Of a stretch of 64,000 bases of DNA, positions 1-10,098 are shown in pieces (the first letter of the stretch is position 1; the number at the start of each line of letters is the position of its first letter). The notes below the pieces were generated by a model. That model ran no database searches and was not told where the DNA came from. It worked only from the letters and a program-made list of their open reading frames with translations. Source of the stretch: Planctomycetaceae bacterium (GTDB taxonomy: Bacteria > Planctomycetota > UBA1135 > GCA-002686595); contig WYBT01000030.1 in assembly GCA_011525785.1 (NCBI GenBank), positions 124,001 through 188,000 on the forward strand, in the 5' to 3' direction. Made by a program: the position numbers and the translations under genes.

Positions 1-1223
1 CGCCAGCACACCACTTCGTAGTCGCCCAGCGTGCCGCCCTTGGACAGGGCCAGATTCTCGTCGTAGTGGATGCGGCAGTTGCTGTCGAGGTCGACGCGCC
101 GCGCCATCAGCGCGCCGAACAGCTCGAAGTTGCTGTCGATCTCGACCGCAGCGTTGGGCGCGAGGATCGTGCCGTAGATCTTGGCGTTCGAGTTGAAGTC
201 CAGGTCGTCCAGCTCGACCACGACGGCGGGATTGATGATGTTGTTGCTGAGCAGATTGATCTCCAGGTCCGACGGCCGGTAGTTGGAGGCGCGCATCGTC
301 GTTCCGGCGCCGAGGACGAAGTCGTCCTGCACGTAGATCACCACCGGTCCGTTCGAGTTGTCGACCAGGAACTGCGAGCCCGAGCGCAGCTGGAAGTTGC
401 GGAACACGATCGTGGCCGGACCCACGACGGTGGTGACTGTGTTCGACTTGGCCACGAAGTCCGCGACCGCGTGGTTGCCCGCGGCCAGCGTGAGCGTGGT
501 GTTGACGGTCACGTTGCTCGTGCCCACCGCGAAGGGAAGCGTCACGCCCGGCATGCTGAACGGCGTCGACGACGGCGCGGTCGCGCCGGTGCATACCGCG
601 TTGCCCATGACCGTCGTGGTGGAGCTCGGACCGCAGGTCGCGTCGCCCCAGACCTTGGAGTTCTGCTCCATGGTCACGGTCCCGTTGGAGCCCACGTCGC
701 CGTTGGTGCTGGCGTGCTGATCCGAGCCCGACCCGTTGATCGCCTGCGTCGCCCACGTGCCCAGCGTCGAGTCATAGCTGTCGACGCGCGCGTTGCTGTC
801 CATGTGCAGCAACTCCTCGCCGTAGGCGCCGAAGCGCCACACGGCGTCGACAGCGCGCTCGAGCGTCAGCTCCATCCGCGCGCCCACCCGATCGTCGCGC
901 GCAGTCGCCGTGAGCGTGCGCACGGTCGCCGACGGGGCCGCGGCGTCGACCCAGAATTGTGAATCGCCCCAATTCTGGGGCGCATCCACGCTTCCGAGCG
1001 CGCCGTTCGCGCCCGTGTTGAGCGCCACGACGGCGCGCTGTAGCGCGGCCTCGCACACGTACTCGGCTTTGAGCTTCTCGCGCTGCAGGCGCTGTTCTTT
1101 CGAGCCCGCCAGCATCACCGACACCAGCGACAGCGACAGTACGGACAGCGAGGTCAGGCTGACCGCCGTCATGACCAGCGCGCCCCCGCGCTTGGTGTTG
1201 TTCGAAAGTACGCGAACCTGCAT
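1..1223 (-). CDS. PilX-like pilus/secretion protein, partial (C-terminus off the left edge)
   Basis: Reading the minus strand from the ATG at 1223 gives an uninterrupted frame of at least 407 codons that leaves the window at base 1. The N-terminus has a basic stretch (KRGGALV) followed by one hydrophobic segment, about residues 13-40, and then an E..A.LQRA helix, the pattern of PilX-type minor pilins. Residues about 240-400 are rich in Asn, Ser and Asp and end in an APNA...HYDE pattern, which I recognise as resembling the DUF7305 beta-solenoid domain. It lies 25 bases downstream of the PilW/GspJ-like gene and is third in a PilV-PilW-PilX-like order. The likely role is an inner-membrane-anchored minor component of a type IV pilus or type II secretion pseudopilus. 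The class is fairly sure, the exact role is not. Confidence 0.7.
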   Translation of the reverse strand, partial: MQVRVLSNNTKRGGALVMTAVSLTSLSVLSLSLVSVMLAGSKEQRLQREKLKAEYVCEAALQRAVVALNTGANGALGSVDAPQNWGDSQFWVDAAAPSATVRTLTATARDDRVGARMELTLERAVDAVWRFGAYGEELLHMDSNARVDSYDSTLGTWATQAINGSGSDQHASTNGDVGSNGTVTMEQNSKVWGDATCGPSSTTTVMGNAVCTGATAPSSTPFSMPGVTLPFAVGTSNVTVNTTLTLAAGNHAVADFVAKSNTVTTVVGPATIVFRNFQLRSGSQFLVDNSNGPVVIYVQDDFVLGAGTTMRASNYRPSDLEINLLSNNIINPAVVVELDDLDFNSNAKIYGTILAPNAAVEIDSNFELFGALMARRVDLDSNCRIHYDENLALSKGGTLGDYEVVCW

Positions 1224-1248
1224 GTGAGTGTCTCCGGATGAATGCTCG

Positions 1249-1899
1249 CTAGTTGCGCAGGATGATCGAGACTTCGGCGCTGCCGACTTCGCGCCGACCG
1301 CCCGGGCCGGGCTCGCTGACCCACAGTCGCAGCGTGAACACGTCGCCTACGCGCTGGATGTTGAAGCCGCCCTCGTCGACCACGCCGTTGCCGTTGTCGT
1401 CGGCGTTGTTGGCCACTTCGTCGGGCGCCACGCGCGGCACGTTGTTGGCGAGCACGATGCGTCGCTCGTTGGGCGCGCCGACATCGCGCACGAACACCAG
1501 TCGCCCCTCGTCGATCAGGCCGTCGTTGTCGTCGTCCCCGCCGCCGATCGGATCGCCCGGGTCCGACTCCCACAGCAATTGGCGCAGGCCGCTCCAGTTC
1601 ACCACCGCGCCCGCCACGCTCAGCGGGGTCTGGAACTGCATCGTCGCCGAACCGCTCGCGCCGCTGGGGTCGGGATTGACCGTGCCCGACGCTTCGCGCA
1701 GCTCTTCGACCGCACGATCGAGCGCCGCCTGGGACTTGCGCGTCGCCGCAGCTCGCTGCGCCGTTGCGCGCGACAGCTCGCGGCCGCGCACGAGCAGCTC
1801 GAAGGCCGAGCCGATGACGAGCGAGAACACCGTCAGCGAGATCACGACCTCGAGCAGACTGAAGCCGCGGCGGGCGGCCCTGGTGCGCGGAGTGTTCAC
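1249..1899 (-). CDS. PilW/GspJ-like minor pseudopilin
   Basis: A 216-residue protein with a class III prepilin signal: a short basic leader, cleavage expected after Gly12, then FSLLEVVISL with Glu at position +5 of the mature protein and a hydrophobic helix to about residue 35. The PilD-type peptidase would cut and methylate it before assembly into a pseudopilus. The C-terminal part contains short acidic DDDNDGLIDEG and DDNGNGVVDEGG stretches that look like Ca-binding loops. The start is GTG, and GTGA overlaps the stop of the upstream prepilin gene, so the two are probably translationally coupled. It is the middle gene of a three-gene minus-strand set. J versus I type cannot be fixed by eye. 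Confidence 0.8.
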   Translation of the reverse strand: MNTPRTRAARRGFSLLEVVISLTVFSLVIGSAFELLVRGRELSRATAQRAAATRKSQAALDRAVEELREASGTVNPDPSGASGSATMQFQTPLSVAGAVVNWSGLRQLLWESDPGDPIGGGDDDNDGLIDEGRLVFVRDVGAPNERRIVLANNVPRVAPDEVANNADDNGNGVVDEGGFNIQRVGDVFTLRLWVSEPGPGGRREVGSAEVSIILRN

Positions 1900-2459
1900 T
1901 GCAGGTTCCCCAGGATGGTTCTCAGCTCGAAGCTGGCCGGCCCGCGAGCGCTCTCCCAGCTGACGCGCACGAGCACGGGCAGCAGTCGGTAGTCGCCAGC
2001 GTGGTCGTCGCTGTCGACGACCCCGTCGGCGTCGAGGTCGAGCGGCGTACCCAGCTGCGCGTCGAGTAGGTCTTCGCGCAGCATCGCCGGGCTGTCCGAG
2101 TCGACCGGGAAGAGGATTTCGCCTGCGAAGGCCTGGCCGGGCAGCGGACGCAGCCCCGGGACATCGAACAGATTCCCGGGCGAAACCACGCCGCCCGGAT
2201 CGTCCGCGGCGGTCGCGTTGTGACGCGCGAACACTTGTGCGAACGGCGTGGCGCGCAGGCGCTCGAGCGTCGCGCGCGCCGCTGCGCTGGCCGCGGCCTG
2301 GTCCTGCGTGTCGGCTTCGAGCGACGAGGTGGTGAGCAGCGACTGCAGGAAGCCCGCCAGTCCGATCACCAGCACGGCGATCGACACCAGCACCTCCAAG
2401 AGGCTCATCCCTCTTCGCGTGCTTCGCGCGCGCGCAGCGCCCCCGTGTTTTGCCTGCAT
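1896..2459 (-). CDS. PilV/GspI-like minor pseudopilin
   Basis: A 187-residue prepilin. The chosen ATG at 2459 gives a 17-residue basic leader ending in Gly, followed by MSLLEVLVSIAVLVIGLAGF with Glu at +5, a strong type III signal peptide. The frame stays open further upstream, but that stretch lacks any such signal and runs into the region of the divergent asd start. The middle of the protein has an acidic DLDADGVVDSDDH segment reminiscent of a Ca-binding loop. It is first of three pilin-like genes on this strand. Minor pilins of this kind sit at the tip of type IV pili or type II secretion pseudopili. No core genes such as the ATPase or platform protein are inside the window. Confidence 0.8.
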   Translation of the reverse strand: MQAKHGGAARARSTRRGMSLLEVLVSIAVLVIGLAGFLQSLLTTSSLEADTQDQAAASAAARATLERLRATPFAQVFARHNATAADDPGGVVSPGNLFDVPGLRPLPGQAFAGEILFPVDSDSPAMLREDLLDAQLGTPLDLDADGVVDSDDHAGDYRLLPVLVRVSWESARGPASFELRTILGNLQ

Positions 2460-2653
2460 GTCCGGACCCTCGATGGAGGGGCGCGCCTCGCCACCCTCGG
2501 CGACCGTTCCCCGCGGATTCGATCGGAATCGCTCCGCGCCGTTCTCAAGTGAAAAGCGATTTCCTTGGCGAAGCGCCGAACGCGAGCCCGTGCATTGAGC
2601 CGGCCGGCGGGCCATGCCATGCTCCCGCCCCTCCAAGCCCTGGTGCGCCGCGC

Positions 2654-3715
2654 GTGAGAGCAAGAATTCCCGTCACCGTCCTCGGCGCCACCGGAGTGGT
2701 GGGCCAGCGCTTCGTGGCGCGCCTTGCCACGCACCCCTGGTTCGAACTGGCGCACCTGGCCGCCAGCGAGCGCAGCAGCGGAAAGAGCTACTCCGAGGCC
2801 TGTGCCTGGCGCATGGGCGGGACGGCGCCCTACGCCGGCTGCAAGTCGCGCGCGGTGGTCGAGTGCTCGCCCCAGGCGGCCTTCGCGCCGATCGTGTTCT
2901 CGGCGCTCGACGCCGGCGCCGCGCGCAAGATCGAGCCGGAGTTCGCGCGCGCCGGCGCGCTGGTGTTCTCCAACGCCAGCGCGTTTCGCATGGAGGCCGA
3001 TGTGCCGCTGCTCGTGCCCGAGGTGAACCCGGAGCATCTCGAGTTGCTCGCCGTCCAGCGCGCGCGGCGCGGCTGGCGCGGCGCGATCGTGTGCAACCCC
3101 AACTGCACCACGGCGATCCTGGTGAGCGCGCTGGCGCCGCTCGAGCGCGCCTTCGGCATCGAGGCGCTGCTGGTCGCGAGCATGCAGGCCGTGTCGGGCG
3201 CCGGCTATCCGGGCGTGGCCAGTCTCGACGCGCTCGGCAACGTCGTGCCGTTCATCCGCGGCGAAGAGCCCAAGGTTGAGGAGGAGACGGTCAAGTTGCT
3301 CGGGCGCGTGCGCGGCGCTGCGGTCGAGCCCGCTGCGATCGCCGTCTCCGCTCAATGCCATCGCGTCGCGGTGGTCGACGGGCACAGCGAGGCGGTGTCG
3401 GTGCGTTTGCGCGGTGCGCCGAGCGTCGCAGCCGTGCGCGAGGTGCTCGAGCAGTGGCGCGCGGAGCCGCAGGAGCGCCAATTGCCGAGCGCGCCGGCGA
3501 CTCCGCTGGTGCTGCACGACGCCGAGGATCGCCCGCAGCCGCGCCTCGATGTCGAGCGCGACGGCGGGATGAGCGTGCACGTCGGCCGCGTGCGCGCCTG
3601 TCCGGTGCTGGGCTGCAAGTTCTTCGTGCTCGGCCACAACCTCGAGCGCGGCGCGGCGGGCGCGTCGGTGCTCAACGCCGAGCTGGCGCTCGCGCGCGGG
3701 CTGGTCGCGCTATGA
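2654..3715 (+). CDS. asd: aspartate-semialdehyde dehydrogenase, fungal/archaeal-type
   Basis: Converts aspartyl-4-phosphate to aspartate semialdehyde with NADPH, the second step toward lysine/diaminopimelate, threonine and methionine. The 353-residue protein begins at GTG 2654 with the dinucleotide-binding motif GATGVVG at residues 11-17. The catalytic Cys is in CNPNCTT (Cys151) and the active-site His in VDGH (His244). The spacing and the GYPGVAS, GNVVPFI and GEEPK stretches fit the fungal/archaeal branch rather than the usual bacterial Asd. Its TGA overlaps the ATG of the aspartate kinase gene (ATGA), so the first two pathway steps are encoded and probably translated together. An in-frame extension upstream to 2450 is possible but unlikely. 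Confidence 0.93.
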   Translation: MRARIPVTVLGATGVVGQRFVARLATHPWFELAHLAASERSSGKSYSEACAWRMGGTAPYAGCKSRAVVECSPQAAFAPIVFSALDAGAARKIEPEFARAGALVFSNASAFRMEADVPLLVPEVNPEHLELLAVQRARRGWRGAIVCNPNCTTAILVSALAPLERAFGIEALLVASMQAVSGAGYPGVASLDALGNVVPFIRGEEPKVEEETVKLLGRVRGAAVEPAAIAVSAQCHRVAVVDGHSEAVSVRLRGAPSVAAVREVLEQWRAEPQERQLPSAPATPLVLHDAEDRPQPRLDVERDGGMSVHVGRVRACPVLGCKFFVLGHNLERGAAGASVLNAELALARGLVAL

Positions 3716-5070
3716 GCGTCGTCATGAAGTTCGGCGGCTCTTCGGTCGCCGACGCCGACTGCATGCGGCAAGTGGCGACGCTGGTCGAGCGCGCGCTGCC
3801 CGAGGCGCCGCTGGTGGTGCTCTCGGCCATGGGCAAGACCACCGACGCGCTGTTTCGCGCCGCGCGCGCTGCGGTCGCGGGCCAGCTCGAGCTCGCACGC
3901 CGCGAAGCGCAGTCCGTGGCCGCGCGCCACCTCGACGCCGCGCGCGGACTGTTCGACGGCCAGCCGCCTGAGGAGCTCGAGGCGGCGCTCGCGCAGCGCT
4001 TCGACGAGCTCGACCGCATCTTCCAGGGGCTCGCGCTGCTGGGCGAACTCTCGCCGCGCTCGATGGACGCCATAGCGGCGCGCGGCGAGCTGCTTTCGAC
4101 CACGCTCTTCGCGGCCTACTTTCGCGCGCGCAGTCCCGCGTCGGCGTGGTTCGACGCGCGCGAGGTCGTGCGCACCGACAGCTCGCACGGCGCCGCGCAA
4201 CCGCGCGCGGAGCTGCTGCGTGCGCTGGTGCGCAGCAAGCTCGCGCCGCTCCTGGGGCCCGGCCGCGCGGTCGTGACGCAGGGCTACATCGGCGCCGACG
4301 AGAGCGGTGCGACGACGACCTTGGGGCGCGGCGGCAGCGACTGGAGCGCGTCGCTGTTCGGCGCGGCGCTGGGCGTGCGCGAAGTCCAGATCTGGACCGA
4401 CGTCGAGGGCGTGTACACCGCCGACCCGCGCCTGGCCGCGCGCGCCGAGCCGATCGCCGAGCTGTCCTTCGCCGAAGCGGCCGAACTCGCTGCCTTCGGG
4501 GCCAAGGTGCTGCACCCGGCCACGATCCAGCCCGCGGTCGAGGCCGACATTCCGGTCACGGTGCGCCACACGCTGCGGCCGGCCGGCCGCTTCACGACCA
4601 TCCGCGGCGCGAGTCGCGGCGCGCGCGCGGTCACCGCCATCGCGATGCGCGGGCCCGTGCACGTGTTGACCGTGACCTCGTCGCGCATGCTCGCGCAGGC
4701 GGGCTTCTTGGCGCGCTTGTTCGAGGTCTTCCGCGAGCGCGGAGTGAGCGTCGACCTCGTCGCGACCGCGGAAGTGTCGGTTTCGCTGACCGTCGAGGCC
4801 GACGCGCCGCTCGACGAGCTGGTGGCCGCGATCACACCGTTCGCGCGCTGCGACGTCGCGCGCGAGCGCGCCATCGTGGCGGTGGTGGGCGAGCGCCTGC
4901 GCGACACGCCGGGCGTCTCAGCCGCCGCGCTGACGGCGCTGGCCTCGTTCCACGTCGAGATGCTCTCGATGGGGGCCAACGAGATCAACTTGAGCGTCGT
5001 GCTCGAGCGCTCCGCCGCGCCCGCTGCACTCGCCGCGCTGCACGCGCGTTTCTTCGAGAGCGCGAGCTGA
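3712..5070 (+). CDS. lysC: aspartate kinase (monofunctional, C-terminal ACT domains)
   Basis: Phosphorylates aspartate, the committed step to lysine, threonine and methionine. The 452-residue protein starts with MSVVMKFGGSS, the family's ATP-binding signature. The kinase fold runs to about residue 300 and includes the TLGRGGSDWSA and WTDVEGVYTADPR motifs. After it come two ACT-like segments from about residue 318 (VLTVTSS..., VAVVGERL...), which in this family bind the feedback-inhibiting end product. There is no fused homoserine dehydrogenase. The start codon overlaps the asd stop. Which amino acid inhibits it cannot be read from the sequence. Confidence 0.93.
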   Translation: MSVVMKFGGSSVADADCMRQVATLVERALPEAPLVVLSAMGKTTDALFRAARAAVAGQLELARREAQSVAARHLDAARGLFDGQPPEELEAALAQRFDELDRIFQGLALLGELSPRSMDAIAARGELLSTTLFAAYFRARSPASAWFDAREVVRTDSSHGAAQPRAELLRALVRSKLAPLLGPGRAVVTQGYIGADESGATTTLGRGGSDWSASLFGAALGVREVQIWTDVEGVYTADPRLAARAEPIAELSFAEAAELAAFGAKVLHPATIQPAVEADIPVTVRHTLRPAGRFTTIRGASRGARAVTAIAMRGPVHVLTVTSSRMLAQAGFLARLFEVFRERGVSVDLVATAEVSVSLTVEADAPLDELVAAITPFARCDVARERAIVAVVGERLRDTPGVSAAALTALASFHVEMLSMGANEINLSVVLERSAAPAALAALHARFFESAS

Positions 5071-5148
5071 GCGAAACCCATCAGCTCAGCGCTGCCGAAG
5101 GGCGCGGGGCAGTTCGGCGCTTTGGCCGACGCGCCCGCTCCATGCGGT

Positions 5149-5937
5149 TCAGCTGCGGCGCGCGACCTGCATGGCGCTGGCCTGATCGGAACTCCACACC
5201 ACCACTTCGCCCAGGTTTACGCGGCGCGGGCGCGTGACGACGAAGCGCACGATCTCGGCGATGTCCTGCGGCAAGAGGTGGTCGACGCCCGCGTAGACCT
5301 TGGCGGCGCGCTCGCGGTCGCCCTTGAAGCGCACGTCGCTGAAGTCGGTCTTGACCATGCCCGGGTCGACCGTCGAGACGCGCACGCCCTTGTCGAACAG
5401 GTCGTAGCGCAAGCTCTCGTACAGCGAGCGCAGCGCGGCCTTCGAGGCGCAGTACACGTTGCCGCCCGGATACGCCTGGCGACCCGCGACGCTGCCGATC
5501 AGCACCACGTCGCCGCGCCGCCGCGCGACCATGCCCGGCGTCGTCGCGCGCAGCACGTGCAGCACGCCGAGCACGTTGGTGTCGAGCATTTCCTTCCAGT
5601 CGGCCGGATCGCCTTGCTGGAGCGGCTCGAGTCCGCGCGCGAGCCCGGCGTTGGCGATCACCAGCTCGAACTCGAGCGCGCCTAGCGCGGATTGAACGGC
5701 GGCCGCGTCGCGCACGTCGAGTGTCAGCGTCTGCGCAGCGGGCAGGTCGCGCGCCACGCGCTCGAGTTCGGCCTGGCGCCGCGCGACCAGCACCACGCGC
5801 GCGCCCGAGGCCGCCAGTGCGCGCGCGATCTGCTCGCCGATGCCCGACGACGCGCCGGTGACCAGCGCGAGTTTGCCTTCCAGCGCGCGGTCGGGCGGAA
5901 AGCTGCTGATGTCCGAGGATGAAGTGGAGGAGCTCAT
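5149..5937 (-). CDS. short-chain dehydrogenase/reductase
   Basis: A 262-residue classical SDR oxidoreductase. It shows the NAD(P)-binding TGASSGIG at residues 27-34, NAG at 96-98, the catalytic Ser149 and the YxxxK pair Tyr162/Lys166 in YCASK, followed by the VDPGMVKTDF loop. An Arg-rich VARRQAEL after the second strand suggests a preference for NADP(H). The overall sequence resembles the YdfG group (3-hydroxy-acid dehydrogenase), but the substrate is not determined. The start at 5937 is chosen because upstream in-frame sequence is not family-like and runs toward the divergent amidohydrolase gene at 6014. Confidence 0.85.
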   Translation of the reverse strand: MSSSTSSSDISSFPPDRALEGKLALVTGASSGIGEQIARALAASGARVVLVARRQAELERVARDLPAAQTLTLDVRDAAAVQSALGALEFELVIANAGLARGLEPLQQGDPADWKEMLDTNVLGVLHVLRATTPGMVARRRGDVVLIGSVAGRQAYPGGNVYCASKAALRSLYESLRYDLFDKGVRVSTVDPGMVKTDFSDVRFKGDRERAAKVYAGVDHLLPQDIAEIVRFVVTRPRRVNLGEVVVWSSDQASAMQVARRS

Positions 5938-6013
5938 CGGCGGCGAGCATAGCCTCGCGAACTCGCGCTCGCCGGCTTCGCGTCCGAGCTGCGCATCGGT
6001 CACACTCCCAGTC

Positions 6014-7702
<1,689 letters not shown>

Positions 7703-7749
7703 CCTCTTGCCCGCCGCGCATGCGCCCGACGCGCGCCGCGCTCCACTCG

Positions 7750-8169
7750 ATGGTCAAAATCACCTTCACTTACTCCGGCGAGCTCCGCTGCGAGGCCGTT
7801 CACGCTCCCTCGCACGTGCGCCTCGCCACCGACGCCCCGGTCGACAACCAGGGGCGCGGCGAGAGCTTCTCGCCCACCGATCTGGTGGCCACGGCGCTGG
7901 GCTCGTGCATGTTGACCACCATGGGCATCGTGGCGCAGCGCCACGGCTGGGACCTGCGCGGCGCGTCCGCCGAAGTCGAGAAGGTGATGGTGAGCGAGCC
8001 CACGCGGCGCATCGGCGAGTTGCGCGTCGTGCTGCGCCTTCCCGCGGGCCTCGACGAGCGCGCGCGGACCACGCTCGAGCGCGCTGCGTTGACCTGTCCG
8101 GTGCACAAGAGCCTGCACCCCGACGTGCGCCTGCCGGTGCGCTTCGAGTGGGCGCAGGCTGCGGGCTGA
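7750..8169 (+). CDS. OsmC/Ohr-family thiol peroxidase-like protein
   Basis: A 139-residue OsmC-superfamily protein. Both redox Cys positions are present: Cys53 in LGSCMLT and Cys116 in TCPVHKS. In the family these reduce organic hydroperoxides. The DNQGRGESFSPTDL stretch and the total length fit the YhfA/OsmC-like group rather than Ohr. An alternative in-frame ATG at 7720 would add ten residues; 7750 is preferred because MVKITFTYSG matches the usual first beta strand. It follows the amidohydrolase gene and may share its transcript. It is cytoplasmic, with no signal peptide. Confidence 0.85.
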   Translation: MVKITFTYSGELRCEAVHAPSHVRLATDAPVDNQGRGESFSPTDLVATALGSCMLTTMGIVAQRHGWDLRGASAEVEKVMVSEPTRRIGELRVVLRLPAGLDERARTTLERAALTCPVHKSLHPDVRLPVRFEWAQAAG

Positions 8170-8315
8170 AATCCGACTCGTCGCGCGAAGAGAGTGTGAA
8201 GCGCCGCTTGCGCGCTGGAATTCAACGCAACCTCAACTCAACCGGCGTCGTGGGAGAGGTACTGTCCCGCGCCTCGCACGCCCGTTCCGCCCGCACTGCC
8301 GTGGAGTCACGCCAC

Positions 8316-9848
8316 ATGTTTCCCAACTCCGTTTCCGCTCTTTCGTGGCCCTCGCGCGCGCTGTCTGCGCTGCTGTTGGTTGCGCCAGTCCTGTCCTCGC
8401 CGCTGCTGGCAAGTTCTGGCGCGGACCCGATCGCGAGCGGCGCGAGCACCGTCGCGCCCTGTCCGGGCGAGGTCGACTTTTCCAAGCTCGCCGAGGAGTA
8501 CCTCGCGCGCCATCCGGTGGAGGGCAAGAGCGCCGATCAGGTCAACATGAGCGAGCTGGTCACTGCGCACTTCGCGCCCGCGCGCGTCGGAGCGATCGAC
8601 CTGCGCTTCCCGCGCTCCGCGCTCGGCGACAAGGGCGTGGTGGCGGACTTCCGCGATGTCGTGCAGGCCATCCTGCAGGTGCATCTCGCGTGGCTCGACG
8701 TGGTCGGCGCCGGCGGCGAGCAGGCCGACAAGACGCGCACGGACCTCGCCGAACTGCTCAAGTGGCTCAAGGGGGCCAAGCTCGCGCCCAACCCCGACCG
8801 CAGCGGTGATTTCTTCGCCTGCCTGACCGGCGGCGCCGAACACGCCGAGCAACTCGCGCGCGTGGCCGAGGGCTTTCGCACCGGCGCCGCGCTGGGGCTC
8901 ACGCCGCGCGGCTCGAAGTTGCAGGTGCTGGTGGTCTCGCCCGACCGCGCGGACTTCCTCTCGCTGGCCGGTGTGATGGGCAAGCTCGAGCCCGACAGTC
9001 GTTCGATGAATTGGAACGATCAGTTGATGGGCTGGACCGAGTTCGGCTGGAACGAGCACCAGGTCATCGCGCTCGAGTACCCGCCGGTCAAACACGATCC
9101 CTCGAACCTCGCCGACGGCATGAAGATGGACCTGCGCGAGCCGACCGGGCTGCACCAGCACGTGGCCCAGCGCTGCGCGGTGCAGTTGTGCTGGCATTGC
9201 TTCGACAAGCTGCTCGACCCGGCGCTCGAGATGGCGCTGGCGCAGGCGCTGGTGGTCGACATCTACGCCGAGAACAACACGCGCTCGGGCGGCGCGAGCC
9301 GCGGCAACACGACCGACGGCATGACGGCCTTCATTCCGGGCGGGAACTCGAACGGCGGCATGTTGCCCCCGACCAACGCCGACAGCGGTTGGCGCACGAC
9401 CTTCGGCAAGGACTACTTCGTCAAGCCGCTGCGCGCCTCCCAGAAGCTCGGCGCGAAGCTGGTCGAGTCCAAGGAGCTCAAGCTGTTCGGCTTCCAGTTG
9501 ACCTCCGACGACACCTCCAAGCGCGTCGCGATGAAGGCGCCGTTCTTCGGCGCGGCCGCGGTGGGCAAGGAGCTGCCGCCGCCGGAGTTCATGACCGACT
9601 ACCAGGAGTTCTTCCGCGCCTACAAGACGGCCTTCGCGCACTGGCTGCGCGACAAGAGCGGGAAGTCGCTCGAGGAGTCGCGCAAGCGCTTCGGCGAGCT
9701 GCTGCGGAAGGTGGCCGAGGTGGGCAGCGCAGCGACCTTCGAGGAGCTGGTGGCCGAGGTCTACGGCGCGCCCCTGTCGTCCAAGGACCCCGGCGCGGTC
9801 AGCCTCGAGCGCTCGTTCCTCGAGTGGCTCGGCGGCGGTTCGAATTGA
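8316..9848 (+). CDS. secreted protein of unknown function
   Basis: A 510-residue protein that I do not recognise. The ATG at 8316 gives an N-terminal signal peptide: Arg near residue 14, a hydrophobic core of about residues 15-32, and a likely cut near ASSGA. The mature part is mixed alpha/beta with many charged residues, no transmembrane segment and no metal-binding HExxH or other catalytic signature that I can identify. Two Cys pairs (CxxC-like CWHC near residue 294 and isolated Cys earlier) might form disulfides. A 146-base gap separates it from the OsmC gene and presumably holds its promoter, though I see no clear -35/-10 pair. It is transcribed alone; the riboswitch leader follows. Confidence 0.75.
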   Translation: MFPNSVSALSWPSRALSALLLVAPVLSSPLLASSGADPIASGASTVAPCPGEVDFSKLAEEYLARHPVEGKSADQVNMSELVTAHFAPARVGAIDLRFPRSALGDKGVVADFRDVVQAILQVHLAWLDVVGAGGEQADKTRTDLAELLKWLKGAKLAPNPDRSGDFFACLTGGAEHAEQLARVAEGFRTGAALGLTPRGSKLQVLVVSPDRADFLSLAGVMGKLEPDSRSMNWNDQLMGWTEFGWNEHQVIALEYPPVKHDPSNLADGMKMDLREPTGLHQHVAQRCAVQLCWHCFDKLLDPALEMALAQALVVDIYAENNTRSGGASRGNTTDGMTAFIPGGNSNGGMLPPTNADSGWRTTFGKDYFVKPLRASQKLGAKLVESKELKLFGFQLTSDDTSKRVAMKAPFFGAAAVGKELPPPEFMTDYQEFFRAYKTAFAHWLRDKSGKSLEESRKRFGELLRKVAEVGSAATFEELVAEVYGAPLSSKDPGAVSLERSFLEWLGGGSN

Positions 9849-9949
9849 GCGCGCGTTGACCGCCGGGCGCGCGGCGCGCATGCTCTGAGTCGCCGGTTGT
9901 TTCCGGACGCGCGCGAGCCCTCGCGCCTGGCTTTCTCAACTCCTGGCTG

Positions 9950-10064
9950 CGATCCCGTTCGTCGGCGCGCGCGTCGCCCCGGCGGACGTGGCGGGGGAAC
10001 CCGGTGGGAATCCGGGACTGGCCCGCAACCGTGAGCCGCGCCGCGGCGAGTCGGAATGCCCGCC
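9950..10064 (+). promoter_or_regulatory. cobalamin (B12) riboswitch
   Basis: The leader upstream of the btu-like genes carries the conserved cobalamin-aptamer core: GGGGAACCCGGTGGGAATCC (from 9993), then GGGACTGGCCCGCAACCG (from 10013), and a 3-prime box GAGTCGGAATGCCCGCC ending at about 10063. These match the GGGAA / GGTGnnAATCC / CTGnCCCGCAACnGT / AGTCnGAAnnCCnGCC consensus as I remember it. The element is compact, with few bases between the core and the 3-prime box. The 5-prime boundary is approximate. In the family, bound cobalamin shuts off the downstream uptake genes. Confidence 0.88.
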
Positions 10065-10098
10065 GCGATCGCCGCTTCCTTCGGTCGCAAGGTGTTCG

